From positions 1 through 34,880 of the IMG/VR virus record IMGVR_UViG_3300025093_000066: 34,880 bases of DNA. One strand, given 5' to 3'. Below the pieces are notes generated by a model that saw only the letters and a list, made by a program, of their open reading frames with translations, was not told the DNA's origin and made no database searches. Positions 1 to 7,651 of this stretch are shown here, one piece after another; position 1 is the stretch's first letter, and every line of letters starts with the position of its first letter. Source of the stretch: a virus. The translations under genes and the position numbers were made by a program.

Positions 1-28
1 TGCCGTTCCGCTCTCTTATACTGGCCAA

Positions 29-47
29 AGTGCGTCCTCAGTGCGTC
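29..47. repeat. Tandem AGTGCGTC repeats, third copy at 212-219
   Basis: AGTGCGTC starts at 29 and again at 40 (11-bp phase, about one helical turn). A third copy starts at 212. The copies at 40 and 212 share the longer AGTGCGTCAA. They straddle the tRNA-like core, so arm-type integrase binding sites are the natural reading. The third copy also sits in a TGCGTC-AAA-GACGCA dyad (214-228) just past the stop of the last late gene, so a role in RNA structure is possible. Confidence 0.5.
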
Positions 48-221
48 AAGCCACTGATACTTACTAAATCGGCCAGTTAAATCAAGCGTTTACAACATGG
101 CGGAGAGGGAGGGATTCTCTCCGTAAACCTTCTCGTTTTTAATAGAATCAACGAGTTAGTACTATTCTGTCGTGTAGTAAATACGCTTTATTTCTAGGTA
201 TTTCTACTTCGAGTGCGTCAA
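29..221. other. attP: Candidate attP: tRNA-Ser 3' end core with flanking arm-type repeats
   Basis: On the minus strand, 98-117 reads GAATCCCTCCCTCTCCGCCA. That is the form of a tRNA-Ser 3' end: second half of the T loop, T-stem 3' strand, acceptor 3' strand, discriminator G and CCA. The rest of a tRNA is missing upstream: there is no 5' T-stem, anticodon arm or 5' acceptor strand. It is therefore not a tRNA gene but fits the identity core of an attP for integration into a host tRNA-Ser. AGTGCGTC occurs at 29-36, 40-47 and 212-219 (two of these extend to AGTGCGTCAA). These lie on both sides of the core, as arm-type integrase sites do. No integrase gene is inside the window. The core match rests on knowledge of tRNA-Ser sequences; the attP role is inferred. 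Confidence 0.66.
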
Positions 222-229
222 AGACGCAG

Positions 230-472
230 TTACTTTTTCTTTACCCGAAGTGCGCCCCGGTTCTTTCTACGGCTCGTAATAGACAAGTTGCTACGCTTGT
301 TGTTCTTGGTGTTGCGGTCCTTATGGTGGACGTCTTTGCCGTCGCCTTTGGCAACCTTACCCGCTGCCGCCATCTTACGGCGAGCCGCATTTCTGCCTGC
401 TCGACGTTTCTTCTCCGCAGTCTTGCTATGAAACGTAGCGTATTCTTTTTTGTAGTCCCTTGGCTTAGCCAT
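230..472 (-). CDS. Small basic HNH-like protein (degenerate HNH motif)
   Basis: An 80-aa, Lys/Arg-rich protein. The central block VHHKDRNTKNNKRSNL (about residues 48-63) matches the first two thirds of an HNH nuclease motif: the His-His pair, then the Asn-rich turn and NL. The last catalytic or zinc-binding His is missing; Asn stands in that place in RRKNRG. It is either a stripped-down nuclease or a nucleic-acid-binding derivative. Similar short basic HNH-like proteins occur in many tailed phages. The start is supported by AAGGA seven bases upstream. It is the last gene of the late block, 9 bp after the preceding stop, and the attP-like region follows it. The similarity is clear but the activity is uncertain. 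Confidence 0.7.
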   Translation of the reverse strand: MAKPRDYKKEYATFHSKTAEKKRRAGRNAARRKMAAAGKVAKGDGKDVHHKDRNTKNNKRSNLSITSRRKNRGALRVKKK

Positions 473-481
473 GACTAATCC

Positions 482-808
482 TTAGTTCTCAGGTTTAGGA
501 TGCGCGTCTTTGACGCCTTTGATAAAGGTATAAAACTGTCCTGTTTTATCCAAAACGCCGTTGTCTATGTCGTGAAATAGCTTATCTAGCTGCTCTTCAA
601 GTGCCCCATACTCACGAAGCACATCATAGGTCGGCTCTACGTTTTCAATGCTAGTTACTACAAGCCAACCTTCATGTAAGACAGTCCGCACTGTGTCCCT
701 GGTCGAGGTCTTTTCGCCGACCGTTATGTATGGGTACCACCCATCACCGTCACCTTGCTCACTCTGCGGGCCAAGGACTATCTGATCGTTTTCCCATTTG
801 ACGTACAT
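482..808 (-). CDS. Small protein after the J-type fibre; possible fibre-assembly chaperone
   Basis: A 108-aa acidic protein that I cannot assign with certainty. The N-terminus (MYVKWENDQIVLGP, then WYPYI after an acidic loop) resembles the short N-terminal beta module of tail-fibre assembly proteins. The C-terminal half is helical and charged. The position immediately after a large fibre gene is typical for such chaperones. Its ATG shares a base with the upstream TGA (TGATG), and GGGAG lies seven bases before that ATG, so translation is probably coupled to the fibre gene. A GTG one codon earlier (811) is possible but sits too close to the ribosome site. Gene reality is well supported; function is inferred from position. 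Confidence 0.72.
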   Translation of the reverse strand: MYVKWENDQIVLGPQSEQGDGDGWYPYITVGEKTSTRDTVRTVLHEGWLVVTSIENVEPTYDVLREYGALEEQLDKLFHDIDNGVLDKTGQFYTFIKGVKDAHPKPEN

Positions 809-3507
809 CACCTAACTCCCATTATTACGCCAGCTAATTCGCCAAGGTAATCTAATGCAGTACCCGAGTCTGGCGAAGAACCACCAGACGCATACCTTTG
901 TATAGTTACCCTCACGTAAACAGAGGACGTTGTTGGGATAGCCATGCCACCCGAAATAGAAAAGGCAGCTGCAATATTCGTACGGGCTTTAAATCTTGAC
1001 TCACCAACCAATTGGTACGAGGTGCCAAACCCGGTACTTAACGAGTCTGAGGTAGTAAACGCAGAGCCTGTCCCTATAGTATAAAAAGCGGTAGTTGTAT
1101 TTGAGCTATAGAGAACGAGCGAAACGGTATGCGATTTACCCGTAGCCGTTAAAGTTGTTCCTACGCTTATGGTGTCAGTTAAGTCGCCGCTATACGTAAC
1201 AGACGGCGGTATGGTAACGAACCCTGTAGAACCTGGGCTAGCTGAAGTAGGAGTTCCTAAAGTTGTACCCGACTGGGTAGTTGTGTTCCGCATGTACATA
1301 CGTACCCGGTACACCCTGTCAGCACGGCAGTCATACCAGCCTGTAACAGAACAAAATACTTTATGCCCGTCTGTTAAGTGTGAAGTTGCGCCTAGCTCCG
1401 CCTCGTATAGCTGAGTTTCAGTGCCAGCAAACGAAGTGCTCTCGGTAGTCCGAAACGTAAGGAACTTGTTTACGTCGCCAGTTAGTCTATTAGCGTAAAC
1501 AGTTGTGCCGGACATAACTGTTGCACTGATACTACCGGCTGTAATCTGGTTAGCGTTAATTGCGTCTACCGCAAGAGCACCATCTTCGTTAGCGGTAAGC
1601 GTTACGTTATCGATATCGAGGCGAGAGGTGCTTAGTGTTCCAGCATTAACCTTACTTGCGTCTAAGTTTGCGATCTTCGCGTTATCAACCGCAGCGTTAC
1701 CAATCTTAGCGTTGGTAATGCTCGCGTCTTGTATCATCGCAGACCGCAAATACGTATTACCGCTGTCGATAATAAAAGGAACGATGTCAGTAGACGGTGA
1801 GTTCGTAAGATTGTTGCCCGTATCGGCTGGATCGATAACAGCAAACTTATCGGCTCTGACGATAAACGCGCTGGTTGGTGTTCCACTAACTGTGGTGTTC
1901 GCTAAACCAAAGCCTGAGACATGCCCGTTAGTATCGATTTTGACCGTGTACTGTCCGTGCAACCCGTTAATCGACGTCGCGTTAGTTTGAATCGATGTGC
2001 TGTTATTTCCGACCGTCGTGTTTAACGTAGTGATGTCACTTACTGCGGCAGTAATCTCATTACCCTGATTAGTTACCGTAGTTGTTAAGCTCGACAAGGC
2101 ACTAGCTGTTGCATTAACACCAGTCGAACTGTCGTTAACGGTGTTTTCAAGAGCAGTGATATCCGAGCTGTTTGCGGTCGTAGCGTTTTCAGTGTTTGTG
2201 ACGCGAGTTGTTAATGAACTTAAAGCCGTCGCTGTCGCCGTAACACCGGTCGAACTGTCGTTAACGGTGTTTTCAAGAGCGGTGATATCCGCGCTATTTG
2301 CAGTCGTGGCGTTTTCAGTAGCCGTAACCCGTGTGGTCAGCCCACTTACTGCTGTTGCAGTAGCATTAACACCCGTGGCTCCATCATTTACCGTATTTTC
2401 TAGCGACGTTATGTCTGAGCTATTTGTGGTCGTAGCGTTTTCAGTATTTGTAACCCGCGTGGTTAAGCCGCTTATCGCCGATGCGTTGGCACTAACACCC
2501 GTAGATGGATCGTTTACCGTTGAATCTAGATCAGCGATCTTCTGTGCAGCGGCTGATCCACTACTCGCAGACAGATAATTGATATCTGTAATATCAGACG
2601 TATTCCCTGCAACAGCAGCAGCAAGCGAAGTGTATGCCCCAACGTATGTCCAATAGCTGTTACTGCTCGTGGTGCCGCTAGGTTGGTTCGAACTTGATGC
2701 CGTGTGTGCTTGCAGGGCTTCATACAAATTTCCGTTAAACGTCACCAAGTCGTTTGTCGAGTAGCTAGTACCAGATGCCCAGGTAGCAACAGTAGACAGC
2801 GTGTTTATCTGACTTTGCAAATTAGCTATTGAAGCGGATGTATCAGCAGGCAGATTTCCGATTGGCGTCGCCAAAGACGTAGCCAACTCACTGCTGGTTA
2901 TAGCCCCTGCTAGTATGTCTAGCATTAGAGTTACGTTTTCCGCAGTCTCTGCGAGCGTGCCATTCGCGGAGTTATAGTTACCTGCAACGCCATTAACATT
3001 AACGTGGCGAATCCAGTAGTAGTAACTAGCGTCCTCTCCAACCGGGTCGACAAACGAGCGTCCTGACGAAACGCCAATAAGAATAGCGTCACCGATAATG
3101 TCAGAGTCGTATCGCCATATTTCTGTTAAAGAATGCCCACGGTAACTCGGCACGGTCCAGAACAAGCTTATGAGTTCGTACCCACCAGTCGCACTAAACC
3201 CAGTAGGTTGGGTAGGCCTTTCTATTGTTCTGTTGCCTCCGCTCCCGCTATTTGGGTTGCCGATGCCACCACTAGGATTGTTTGGATCGAACGGAACATC
3301 TTCAAGATCTACGGCGAGGCCCGTCTCAATAAGCTCACGCAAGGTAACCGCCCGATCGCGTACATCTCCTCGACGCCCGAGCCTTATCTCTAAAGCTTCA
3401 GATAACGCTTCAAGGTACCTACGAAAACCGGGGGACGCGTCCGCTGGTATCGCCGGTAGGCCGGGTACCTTTGTAGGTTTGACGGTGCGAACTGTCCTGC
3501 CGCTCAT
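808..3507 (-). CDS. J-type tail fibre / host-specificity protein with 42-aa repeats
   Basis: An 899-aa tail-tip protein likely to contact the host surface. Order of parts: a short N-terminal attachment region; a Gly/Asn/Ser linker (about 78-93); a fibronectin-III-like domain (about 95-185); an aromatic carbohydrate-binding-like module (about 240-290, TWASGTSYSTNDLVTFNGNL); at least four tandem 42-aa repeats of the form LENTVNDssTGV...SLTTRVTnTENATT (about 328-495); then a segment matching the C-terminal module of lambda J-like proteins (about 515-600, YTVKIDTNGHVSGFGL, ADKFAV, DASITNAKIGN); and a Ser/Thr/Gly-rich distal domain. It overlaps the upstream gene by ATGA. The repeats are 126 bp at DNA level and nearly identical over long runs, so they may expand or contract by recombination. 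Family placement is confident; the receptor is unknown. Confidence 0.85.
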   Translation of the reverse strand: MSGRTVRTVKPTKVPGLPAIPADASPGFRRYLEALSEALEIRLGRRGDVRDRAVTLRELIETGLAVDLEDVPFDPNNPSGGIGNPNSGSGGNRTIERPTQPTGFSATGGYELISLFWTVPSYRGHSLTEIWRYDSDIIGDAILIGVSSGRSFVDPVGEDASYYYWIRHVNVNGVAGNYNSANGTLAETAENVTLMLDILAGAITSSELATSLATPIGNLPADTSASIANLQSQINTLSTVATWASGTSYSTNDLVTFNGNLYEALQAHTASSSNQPSGTTSSNSYWTYVGAYTSLAAAVAGNTSDITDINYLSASSGSAAAQKIADLDSTVNDPSTGVSANASAISGLTTRVTNTENATTTNSSDITSLENTVNDGATGVNATATAVSGLTTRVTATENATTANSADITALENTVNDSSTGVTATATALSSLTTRVTNTENATTANSSDITALENTVNDSSTGVNATASALSSLTTTVTNQGNEITAAVSDITTLNTTVGNNSTSIQTNATSINGLHGQYTVKIDTNGHVSGFGLANTTVSGTPTSAFIVRADKFAVIDPADTGNNLTNSPSTDIVPFIIDSGNTYLRSAMIQDASITNAKIGNAAVDNAKIANLDASKVNAGTLSTSRLDIDNVTLTANEDGALAVDAINANQITAGSISATVMSGTTVYANRLTGDVNKFLTFRTTESTSFAGTETQLYEAELGATSHLTDGHKVFCSVTGWYDCRADRVYRVRMYMRNTTTQSGTTLGTPTSASPGSTGFVTIPPSVTYSGDLTDTISVGTTLTATGKSHTVSLVLYSSNTTTAFYTIGTGSAFTTSDSLSTGFGTSYQLVGESRFKARTNIAAAFSISGGMAIPTTSSVYVRVTIQRYASGGSSPDSGTALDYLGELAGVIMGVR
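2025..2535. repeat. 126-bp tandem coding repeat in the fibre gene
   Basis: The DNA repeats with a 126-bp period. For example GTCGAACTGTCGTTAACGG starts at 2123 and again at 2249, followed in both by a nearly identical tail. Each unit encodes 42 residues of a Thr/Asn-rich segment, probably a trimeric coiled coil or beta-helical stalk. At least four units are recognisable in protein; the central two are closest at DNA level. Confidence 0.85.
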
Positions 3508-5210
3508 GTAGCCTGAATCTCATCCATGCTTTGAGCGAGACAAACTTCGTCAATTTCGACAGCGCCAGAGACTTGCACCTCCCACACCTGGGCGATTGCT
3601 GATGGAAGACGCATAATCGGCTCACGCAAAGTGCCTGTAGAAGCACCGCTGGGAGTTGTAACAGTCTGCGTATAAACACCAGAAGACTCTGACAAGCTGT
3701 ACTCAGCGATTAATGTGCCGTCAGCCCAGACGCTTACTGTGATCGGGTAAGCTTGAGCGTGAACAGAAACCCACCCCATACTAATAGGGGCTGGCGCAAC
3801 GAACTGTTTTGACTTCCACGTAAGCGTACGATTCGTTGTGCCGCCTCGGTACTTCATAATGGCATTACCGATAATGACGTAAAGCTCGCCATCTTTCGGG
3901 TTCATGTAGCCGCCGCGTACTTCCCCGGTGTACGAAATATTAGACAGCGTGGCTGCTCCGCCTCGCGGATCGTAGACAAACCCGCCGCCGCTCCAAAAAG
4001 CGACGTACGTGTTTTCGTGCCTAAACGCCCGGTAGGTCGTCGGGTTAAAATCGTCGTTCCATTGCTTGGTGGAAACGAGCCCTTCTGTTACGACTCGACC
4101 TTCGCTGCCACTAACAGCGCACAGCCCGTCCGGCCCTGCGTATAAAAGGTACTCGCCCATATCGACGACGCTGTGCTTGTTGACGCAGGCTTGCGCCAGA
4201 TCAACACGAATCGCGGTCATCGCACTAGGGTCCACGCCCGTTACGAAGTAAGGCGTGCCGTCTGTTAAGCAGATAACGCCATTTGAAATCGCGCCGATGG
4301 CGACAATGTCTTCTTCAAGCGTTATACGATATGAGATAGGCCACGCATGAGGTAGAAAAGGCTCGCTAAGACAGAAACGTTTACCAGTAAAACCAGCGAA
4401 AACGCCGTTAGCAACAGCAATAAGGCCAGCAAGTGGCCCATCAGGGTATGTCGATGAGTCATCATCCGGCGGACCAATCCATGTTTCACTAGGAAGCACC
4501 TCTCCCAAGCCAGTAGAGGCCGTCGTGTCAGTGTAAGATGTAGTCGTAAACGCCACTTCTGCTAGAAACTGGAAGGTAGTGTTAGTGCTGCCGGTGTTTG
4601 ATCTGTAAATCCGCTTTAAAGCCCCTGAGCCGAAGTTGTAGTTGCCCGAGGGATGGTCGCTAGACGACAGCGGGACAGTTACCGACTCTGTATCAGTACG
4701 CTCCAGCACGTTACTTGCCGGGCTTGGCGGTCCTTCCTCACCATACGCAGTCACGAATGTATAAACGTACGCTACGTCGTCCGGTGTCTGCGTATCGTCA
4801 GCGGTACCTGATTTTGAAATAGTCGGAGCGTTTGCCGGTGCAGGCACGCCTAGTCGATAAGAAGCCGCTGGGTATCCAGAAGAGCCGCTGACAATCGTAG
4901 AGACAGTGCCCATGCGAGGGTAGTCTTCGCCGGTCCAGTACAGTCGATCAATTGCGTCGCCGGGTATTGGGCCTGAGACTGCTTTAACGTAGTCATCGGC
5001 CCATTCGAGCCAATTGGTGTCGCGGTAGTAAAAAATAGAACGACGAGTTGTGTTCTGTAGGGTATGGGTGCTTTGATTGTCGGTAGTCGGCGTCAAGCGA
5101 CCCGACTCGAAGTCGATGTTTTCTGCTACTTGAGCAAACTCATCTGATACCAGTCGCGGAGAAACTCCAGGGGCAAGGCCGCTAAAAGTTGTACGCTTAA
5201 AATAAGCCAT
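3504..5210 (-). CDS. Large tail/virion structural protein (unassigned podovirus-type)
   Basis: A 568-aa, beta-rich protein with no transmembrane segment or enzymatic motif that I recognise. It starts MAYFKRTTFSGLAPGVSPRL, an N-terminus I associate with phage structural proteins that sit between the adaptor region and the fibres. About residues 125-230 (DVAYVYTFVTAYGEEGPPSPAS, shortened here) look like a fibronectin-type segment with its usual AYGEEGPPS turn. The remainder (FVTGVDPSAM, YLLYAGPDGLCAVSG) resembles a beta-propeller or nozzle-like repeat architecture. It is translated just before the J-type fibre gene (ATGA overlap) and has GAGG upstream. A tail nozzle or fibre-anchoring role is an inference. 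Confidence 0.78.
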   Translation of the reverse strand: MAYFKRTTFSGLAPGVSPRLVSDEFAQVAENIDFESGRLTPTTDNQSTHTLQNTTRRSIFYYRDTNWLEWADDYVKAVSGPIPGDAIDRLYWTGEDYPRMGTVSTIVSGSSGYPAASYRLGVPAPANAPTISKSGTADDTQTPDDVAYVYTFVTAYGEEGPPSPASNVLERTDTESVTVPLSSSDHPSGNYNFGSGALKRIYRSNTGSTNTTFQFLAEVAFTTTSYTDTTASTGLGEVLPSETWIGPPDDDSSTYPDGPLAGLIAVANGVFAGFTGKRFCLSEPFLPHAWPISYRITLEEDIVAIGAISNGVICLTDGTPYFVTGVDPSAMTAIRVDLAQACVNKHSVVDMGEYLLYAGPDGLCAVSGSEGRVVTEGLVSTKQWNDDFNPTTYRAFRHENTYVAFWSGGGFVYDPRGGAATLSNISYTGEVRGGYMNPKDGELYVIIGNAIMKYRGGTTNRTLTWKSKQFVAPAPISMGWVSVHAQAYPITVSVWADGTLIAEYSLSESSGVYTQTVTTPSGASTGTLREPIMRLPSAIAQVWEVQVSGAVEIDEVCLAQSMDEIQAT

Positions 5211-5219
5211 ATGGCCTCA

Positions 5220-5438
5220 CTATTTCATAAGCAAGGTAACTAATAGCCCTGCCATACCGCCTATAAGCATTACGCCGAGGCTGAACATGCGCTTACTTAC
5301 AAGAGCTAAGCTTTCGTCGATCTTATCGAGACGATTAAAAATCGTCTTGGAGCGCTCTTCGCACATAGCTTCGTGGGTCGCAATTCTGTTGATGGCTTCC
5401 CAGTAGCGGTCTTGCGACAAGCCGCTCCTATCAGCCAT
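5220..5438 (-). CDS. Small C-terminally membrane-anchored protein
   Basis: A 72-aa protein with a charged helical N-terminal half (YWEAINRIATHEAMCEERSK, then IFNRLDKIDESLALVSKRM) and one C-terminal membrane helix (LGVMLIGGMAGLLVTLLMK). I chose the ATG at 5438, which overlaps the upstream gene by 8 bp, over the start 16 codons earlier inside the neighbour. The topology (cytoplasmic coiled coil plus C-tail anchor) fits a lysis accessory, holin-like or membrane-associated virion factor, but nothing in the sequence decides. The true holin candidate is elsewhere (13.4-13.8 kb). It sits in a run of three small membrane or coiled-coil genes. Confidence 0.65.
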   Translation of the reverse strand: MADRSGLSQDRYWEAINRIATHEAMCEERSKTIFNRLDKIDESLALVSKRMFSLGVMLIGGMAGLLVTLLMK

Positions 5439-5652
5439 CGGTCTCGTTCGATCTTTCTGACTCTTCTGATTTGACACGGCTCGCAATCATGTTCGCGAGG
5501 TTTGCCACCGCAAGCTCGTGGATAACGGCTTGACGTCTTGCCTCTTGCATCATTTCTTGTGCTTTGGCGTGCAGTGACAACAATTCCTTCACCTCGTTAG
5601 ATAGATCGTCTATCTCATATCCCTGATCGTCGATCGTGAGTTGGTCGCCCAT
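5431..5652 (-). CDS. DUF6447-like small phage protein
   Basis: A 73-aa protein, MGDQLTIDDQGYEIDDLS..., followed by one long amphipathic helix (NEVKELLSLHAKAQEMMQEA). The N-terminal 'L-I-D-G/Q-x-x-Y-x-I-D-D-L-S' beta hairpin followed by a helix matches a short phage family I know as DUF6447, of unknown function. The ATG at 5652 is preferred because AAAGGA lies seven bases upstream; a longer reading to 5757 would run through the 17-bp palindrome and into the neighbouring gene. This is the first gene after the palindrome at 5691-5707, so it may begin a transcription unit. Confidence 0.68.
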   Translation of the reverse strand: MGDQLTIDDQGYEIDDLSNEVKELLSLHAKAQEMMQEARRQAVIHELAVANLANMIASRVKSEESERSNETDG

Positions 5653-5690
5653 GCTAAGTCCTTTAGGAGATACTAACGTCCCTGATATTT

Positions 5691-5707
5691 TATTAGTTGT
5701 GCTAATT
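5691..5707. promoter_or_regulatory. 17-bp palindrome, copy e
   Basis: The plus strand reads TATTAGT-TGT-GCTAATT; in gene direction AATTAGC-ACA-ACTAATA. It lies in the 65-bp gap before the DUF6447-like gene, 38 bases upstream of its ATG, and is followed in gene direction by AAAAT, so TAAAAT could serve as a -10 element. It belongs to the five-copy family WATTAGYnnnRCTAATW. Confidence 0.6.
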
Positions 5708-5717
5708 TTTGCAACAT

Positions 5718-6248
5718 CTAGTTGCCCAGCGGGTTGGTGGCGTCTATCGCCATCCACAGGTCATCCATGTCCCGCTCAAAGTTCTTAAGCCGTTGATCTA
5801 ACGTCTTCAGGGACTCTAGTTTTGCCTGTACCTTTAGCTCTGACTCGCTCGACGTTTTCTCTACTGCCGCGATCCGATCACGTATGTCGAGCAGTTCTTT
5901 TTGAGCGTCCATGATCTGTACAAGATTAGCGCCTAATTCCGACAACTTACCTTGCAAATTCTCGACGTCTGCCGCGTTCATGGCCTGCTTCATACCTGCC
6001 AGCTTCTTATCCATCTCCTGTAGGCGAACGGTGTTGGTTTCACGCAGGTCGTCAAAGCGTGCAGCAAGCGCTTCTGCTTGGGATGTGGCCGCAACAACGG
6101 CTTCGCTCTGCTCATTAAGTTGTGCAAAAAACTGAGACGCCGCCCAGATCCCACCGCCGATGGTCGAGCCGAACGTTAGGACGATGGCAATCCAGACGCC
6201 CTTTATGCTCGTACCGCCGACATTTACTTCAATATCTTCAAGGGCCAT
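5718..6248 (-). CDS. Membrane-anchored coiled-coil protein
   Basis: A 176-aa protein. A short hydrophilic start (MALEDIEVNVGGTSIKG) is followed by one membrane helix (WIAIVLTFGSTIGGGIWAAS, about 19-38) and then about 125 residues of heptad-like coiled coil rich in Glu, Lys, Gln and Ala. It ends MDDLWMAIDATNPLGN. I chose the ATG at 6248, inside the last bases of the upstream gene, because the 41 residues that a longer reading would add are an out-of-frame copy of the neighbour. Proteins beginning this way are familiar in marine phages but have no established role. The topology (N-terminal TM, long periplasmic or cytoplasmic coil) also resembles inner-membrane spanins; no partner outer-membrane lipoprotein lies next to it, so I do not call it one. 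Confidence 0.7.
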   Translation of the reverse strand: MALEDIEVNVGGTSIKGVWIAIVLTFGSTIGGGIWAASQFFAQLNEQSEAVVAATSQAEALAARFDDLRETNTVRLQEMDKKLAGMKQAMNAADVENLQGKLSELGANLVQIMDAQKELLDIRDRIAAVEKTSSESELKVQAKLESLKTLDQRLKNFERDMDDLWMAIDATNPLGN

Positions 6249-7080
6249 ACATGCATGCCTCTTTCTCTGTTTGGTCTTCGATAAACCAGCAGCCGCCTTC
6301 GGGGCTAGTGGTAAAAAACAAGCTCTTCGAGCCTTCGTCAATAACGTCAACGTCTGCCTTAAAGTAGCCATCCATATTGAGCATCACGGCTTGGCTTTGG
6401 CCTTCCCATTCAACGGTCAGCACCCCGGTAGAAGCGTCGAAGTACGACGTCTGCGATTCTTGATAGGTCACGCGCATGTCGTACGCAGCGTCGTCCGCTG
6501 AATCAAGCAACGTCGCGTCGTTGGCAACCGCCATATATGCGGCGGCAGTCTGTGCGGCTGCTTCTACCGCTTGTAGCGCGGTGTTGTAGTCTTCTACCTC
6601 AGCGTCATCTAGTAGTACGTCGTTGGCGTCTACATATTCTTGTAGCGCCATCGCTTCGCGACTATCCGGCGCTTGTTGGGCGTCCTGGGCCATTTCATTT
6701 ACGGTTGTAACCGCTATGACGGCTGTAGCAGCATCGACATACGCATCGATCGTGTCACTAAGGGTGTCCATGGCCTGCTGGCTCTGTTCCTCGAAGTACT
6801 GGTCGGCGTTAGGATCGAACGTATAGGTCGCGCTTCTAAAATCTAGAACCGCTTGGTTGTATGCATCCTGTTTAAACTTCTCAATAAGCCCAGGATCGAC
6901 TATGCCTGTGTTGGCGATGCCGCCAAGGCGTGCATAGTTAGCCATGCCGCCGATGGCTTGGATGCCGTATTTAAATGTGTCGCGGATCGCCTGTGAGCTA
7001 TTGACTAGGTTGTCCAGCTCGTTCGCGTTTAGTTGAGCGGAAGCGATCAGAGATAGACTCATCAGTGTCTTGCGCAGCAT
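6238..7080 (-). CDS. Exported protein, Ala/Asp-rich, unknown function
   Basis: A 280-aa protein with a Sec-type signal peptide (MLRKTLMSLSLIASAQLNAN, cleavage likely after ASA or ANA). The mature part is acidic and Ala-rich with long helices (about 80-200) and ends with a small Cys-containing segment (GGCWFIEDQTEKEACMYGP) that could form a disulfide. I recognise no family. Its start lies inside the 3' end of the preceding exported gene (83-bp overlap in another frame) and is supported by GGGGGT eight bases upstream. Two adjacent exported proteins suggest a periplasmic job such as superinfection exclusion, lysis timing or envelope modification; this is speculation. Confidence 0.75.
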   Translation of the reverse strand: MLRKTLMSLSLIASAQLNANELDNLVNSSQAIRDTFKYGIQAIGGMANYARLGGIANTGIVDPGLIEKFKQDAYNQAVLDFRSATYTFDPNADQYFEEQSQQAMDTLSDTIDAYVDAATAVIAVTTVNEMAQDAQQAPDSREAMALQEYVDANDVLLDDAEVEDYNTALQAVEAAAQTAAAYMAVANDATLLDSADDAAYDMRVTYQESQTSYFDASTGVLTVEWEGQSQAVMLNMDGYFKADVDVIDEGSKSLFFTTSPEGGCWFIEDQTEKEACMYGP

Positions 7081-7645
7081 TGTCGTTACCCCCAGCTAAC
7101 AGCTGATTATAAAATTCTTTATCATCTTCAAAGTCGGGTATCCACATTTTGGGATTCGACTTGATCTCTAGCAGGGCGCTCTTGCCCACCATCAACCGTC
7201 CTCCTTTAACGATTGGACATGGCGTAGCAGACATAAACATTGCTCTCCACACCTGGGCGTTCTGGCACATCAGACTGACGCTAGCCACTTTCATACCCAT
7301 GTTCGATAACGTAATCGCGTTAAGCCTTCGATTACATTCTGGGTCTTGCAGGTATTTACCAGATGACAAGCCAAAACCGACCATCTGAAATCCACCTGTT
7401 ACCGACCTTAAACACGACTGCTGGCCTGAGCTAATCAGGCTTGGACTAATCGCGCTATTGGCTGGCAAAGATCGACCGCTGCCAGCCCCGTTGTAGTTGT
7501 TCTCGACATTCCCATTATTGGAGTTGCTCGTATTGAGGTCTCCTTCAATGTCTACTCGCGGGTCTACTCCCGGTTCTATGTCTATTCGCTCCTGCGCCAA
7601 AGCAAGGCTTGGAGTTAGCAGCAGTAAAGCTAATAGTCGTTTCAC
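6998..7645 (-). CDS. Exported protein with Asn/Gly-rich N-terminal segment
   Basis: A 215-aa protein starting with GTG and a clear signal peptide (MKRLLALLLLTPSLALA, then QERIDIEPG). Residues about 35-60 are low-complexity Asn/Ser/Gly (TSNSNNGNVENNYNGAGSG). Four Cys follow in the mature part (SCLRS, PECNRR, LMCQNA, TPCPIV), which could form two disulfides in the periplasm. It has no lipobox Cys. The last 27 codons overlap the signal-peptide region of the next gene in a different frame. The C-terminus is hydrophilic and basic (STKRERAGQPSQ). Family and role unknown; exported status is well supported. Confidence 0.78.
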   Translation of the reverse strand: MKRLLALLLLTPSLALAQERIDIEPGVDPRVDIEGDLNTSNSNNGNVENNYNGAGSGRSLPANSAISPSLISSGQQSCLRSVTGGFQMVGFGLSSGKYLQDPECNRRLNAITLSNMGMKVASVSLMCQNAQVWRAMFMSATPCPIVKGGRLMVGKSALLEIKSNPKMWIPDFEDDKEFYNQLLAGGNDNAAQDTDESISDRFRSTKRERAGQPSQ

Positions 7646-7651
7646 CTTTAC

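Noticed and set aside
98-120. CGGAGAG / CTCTCCG inverted repeat as a terminator for the last late gene
   Set aside because: No T-run follows in either direction at the right distance, and the sequence is better explained as a tRNA-Ser 3' end.
98-180. Complete tRNA gene
   Set aside because: Only the 3' 20 bases match; no D arm, anticodon arm or 5' acceptor strand is present.
214-228. TGCGTC-AAA-GACGCA hairpin as a rho-independent terminator
   Set aside because: A six-pair stem without a following U-tract on either strand.
2141-2578. Plus-strand ORF opposite the 42-aa repeats
   Set aside because: It is repetitive only because the fibre gene is; no ribosome site, and it lies wholly within a convincing minus-strand gene.
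5718-6371. Longer start of the coiled-coil membrane protein (217 aa)
   Set aside because: The extra 41 residues translate the neighbouring exported gene out of frame, and the membrane helix fits a start at 6248.
6998-7080. Overlapping exported genes as an embedded i-spanin/o-spanin pair
   Set aside because: Neither product has a lipobox or the small size and Pro-rich or coiled-coil form of spanins.
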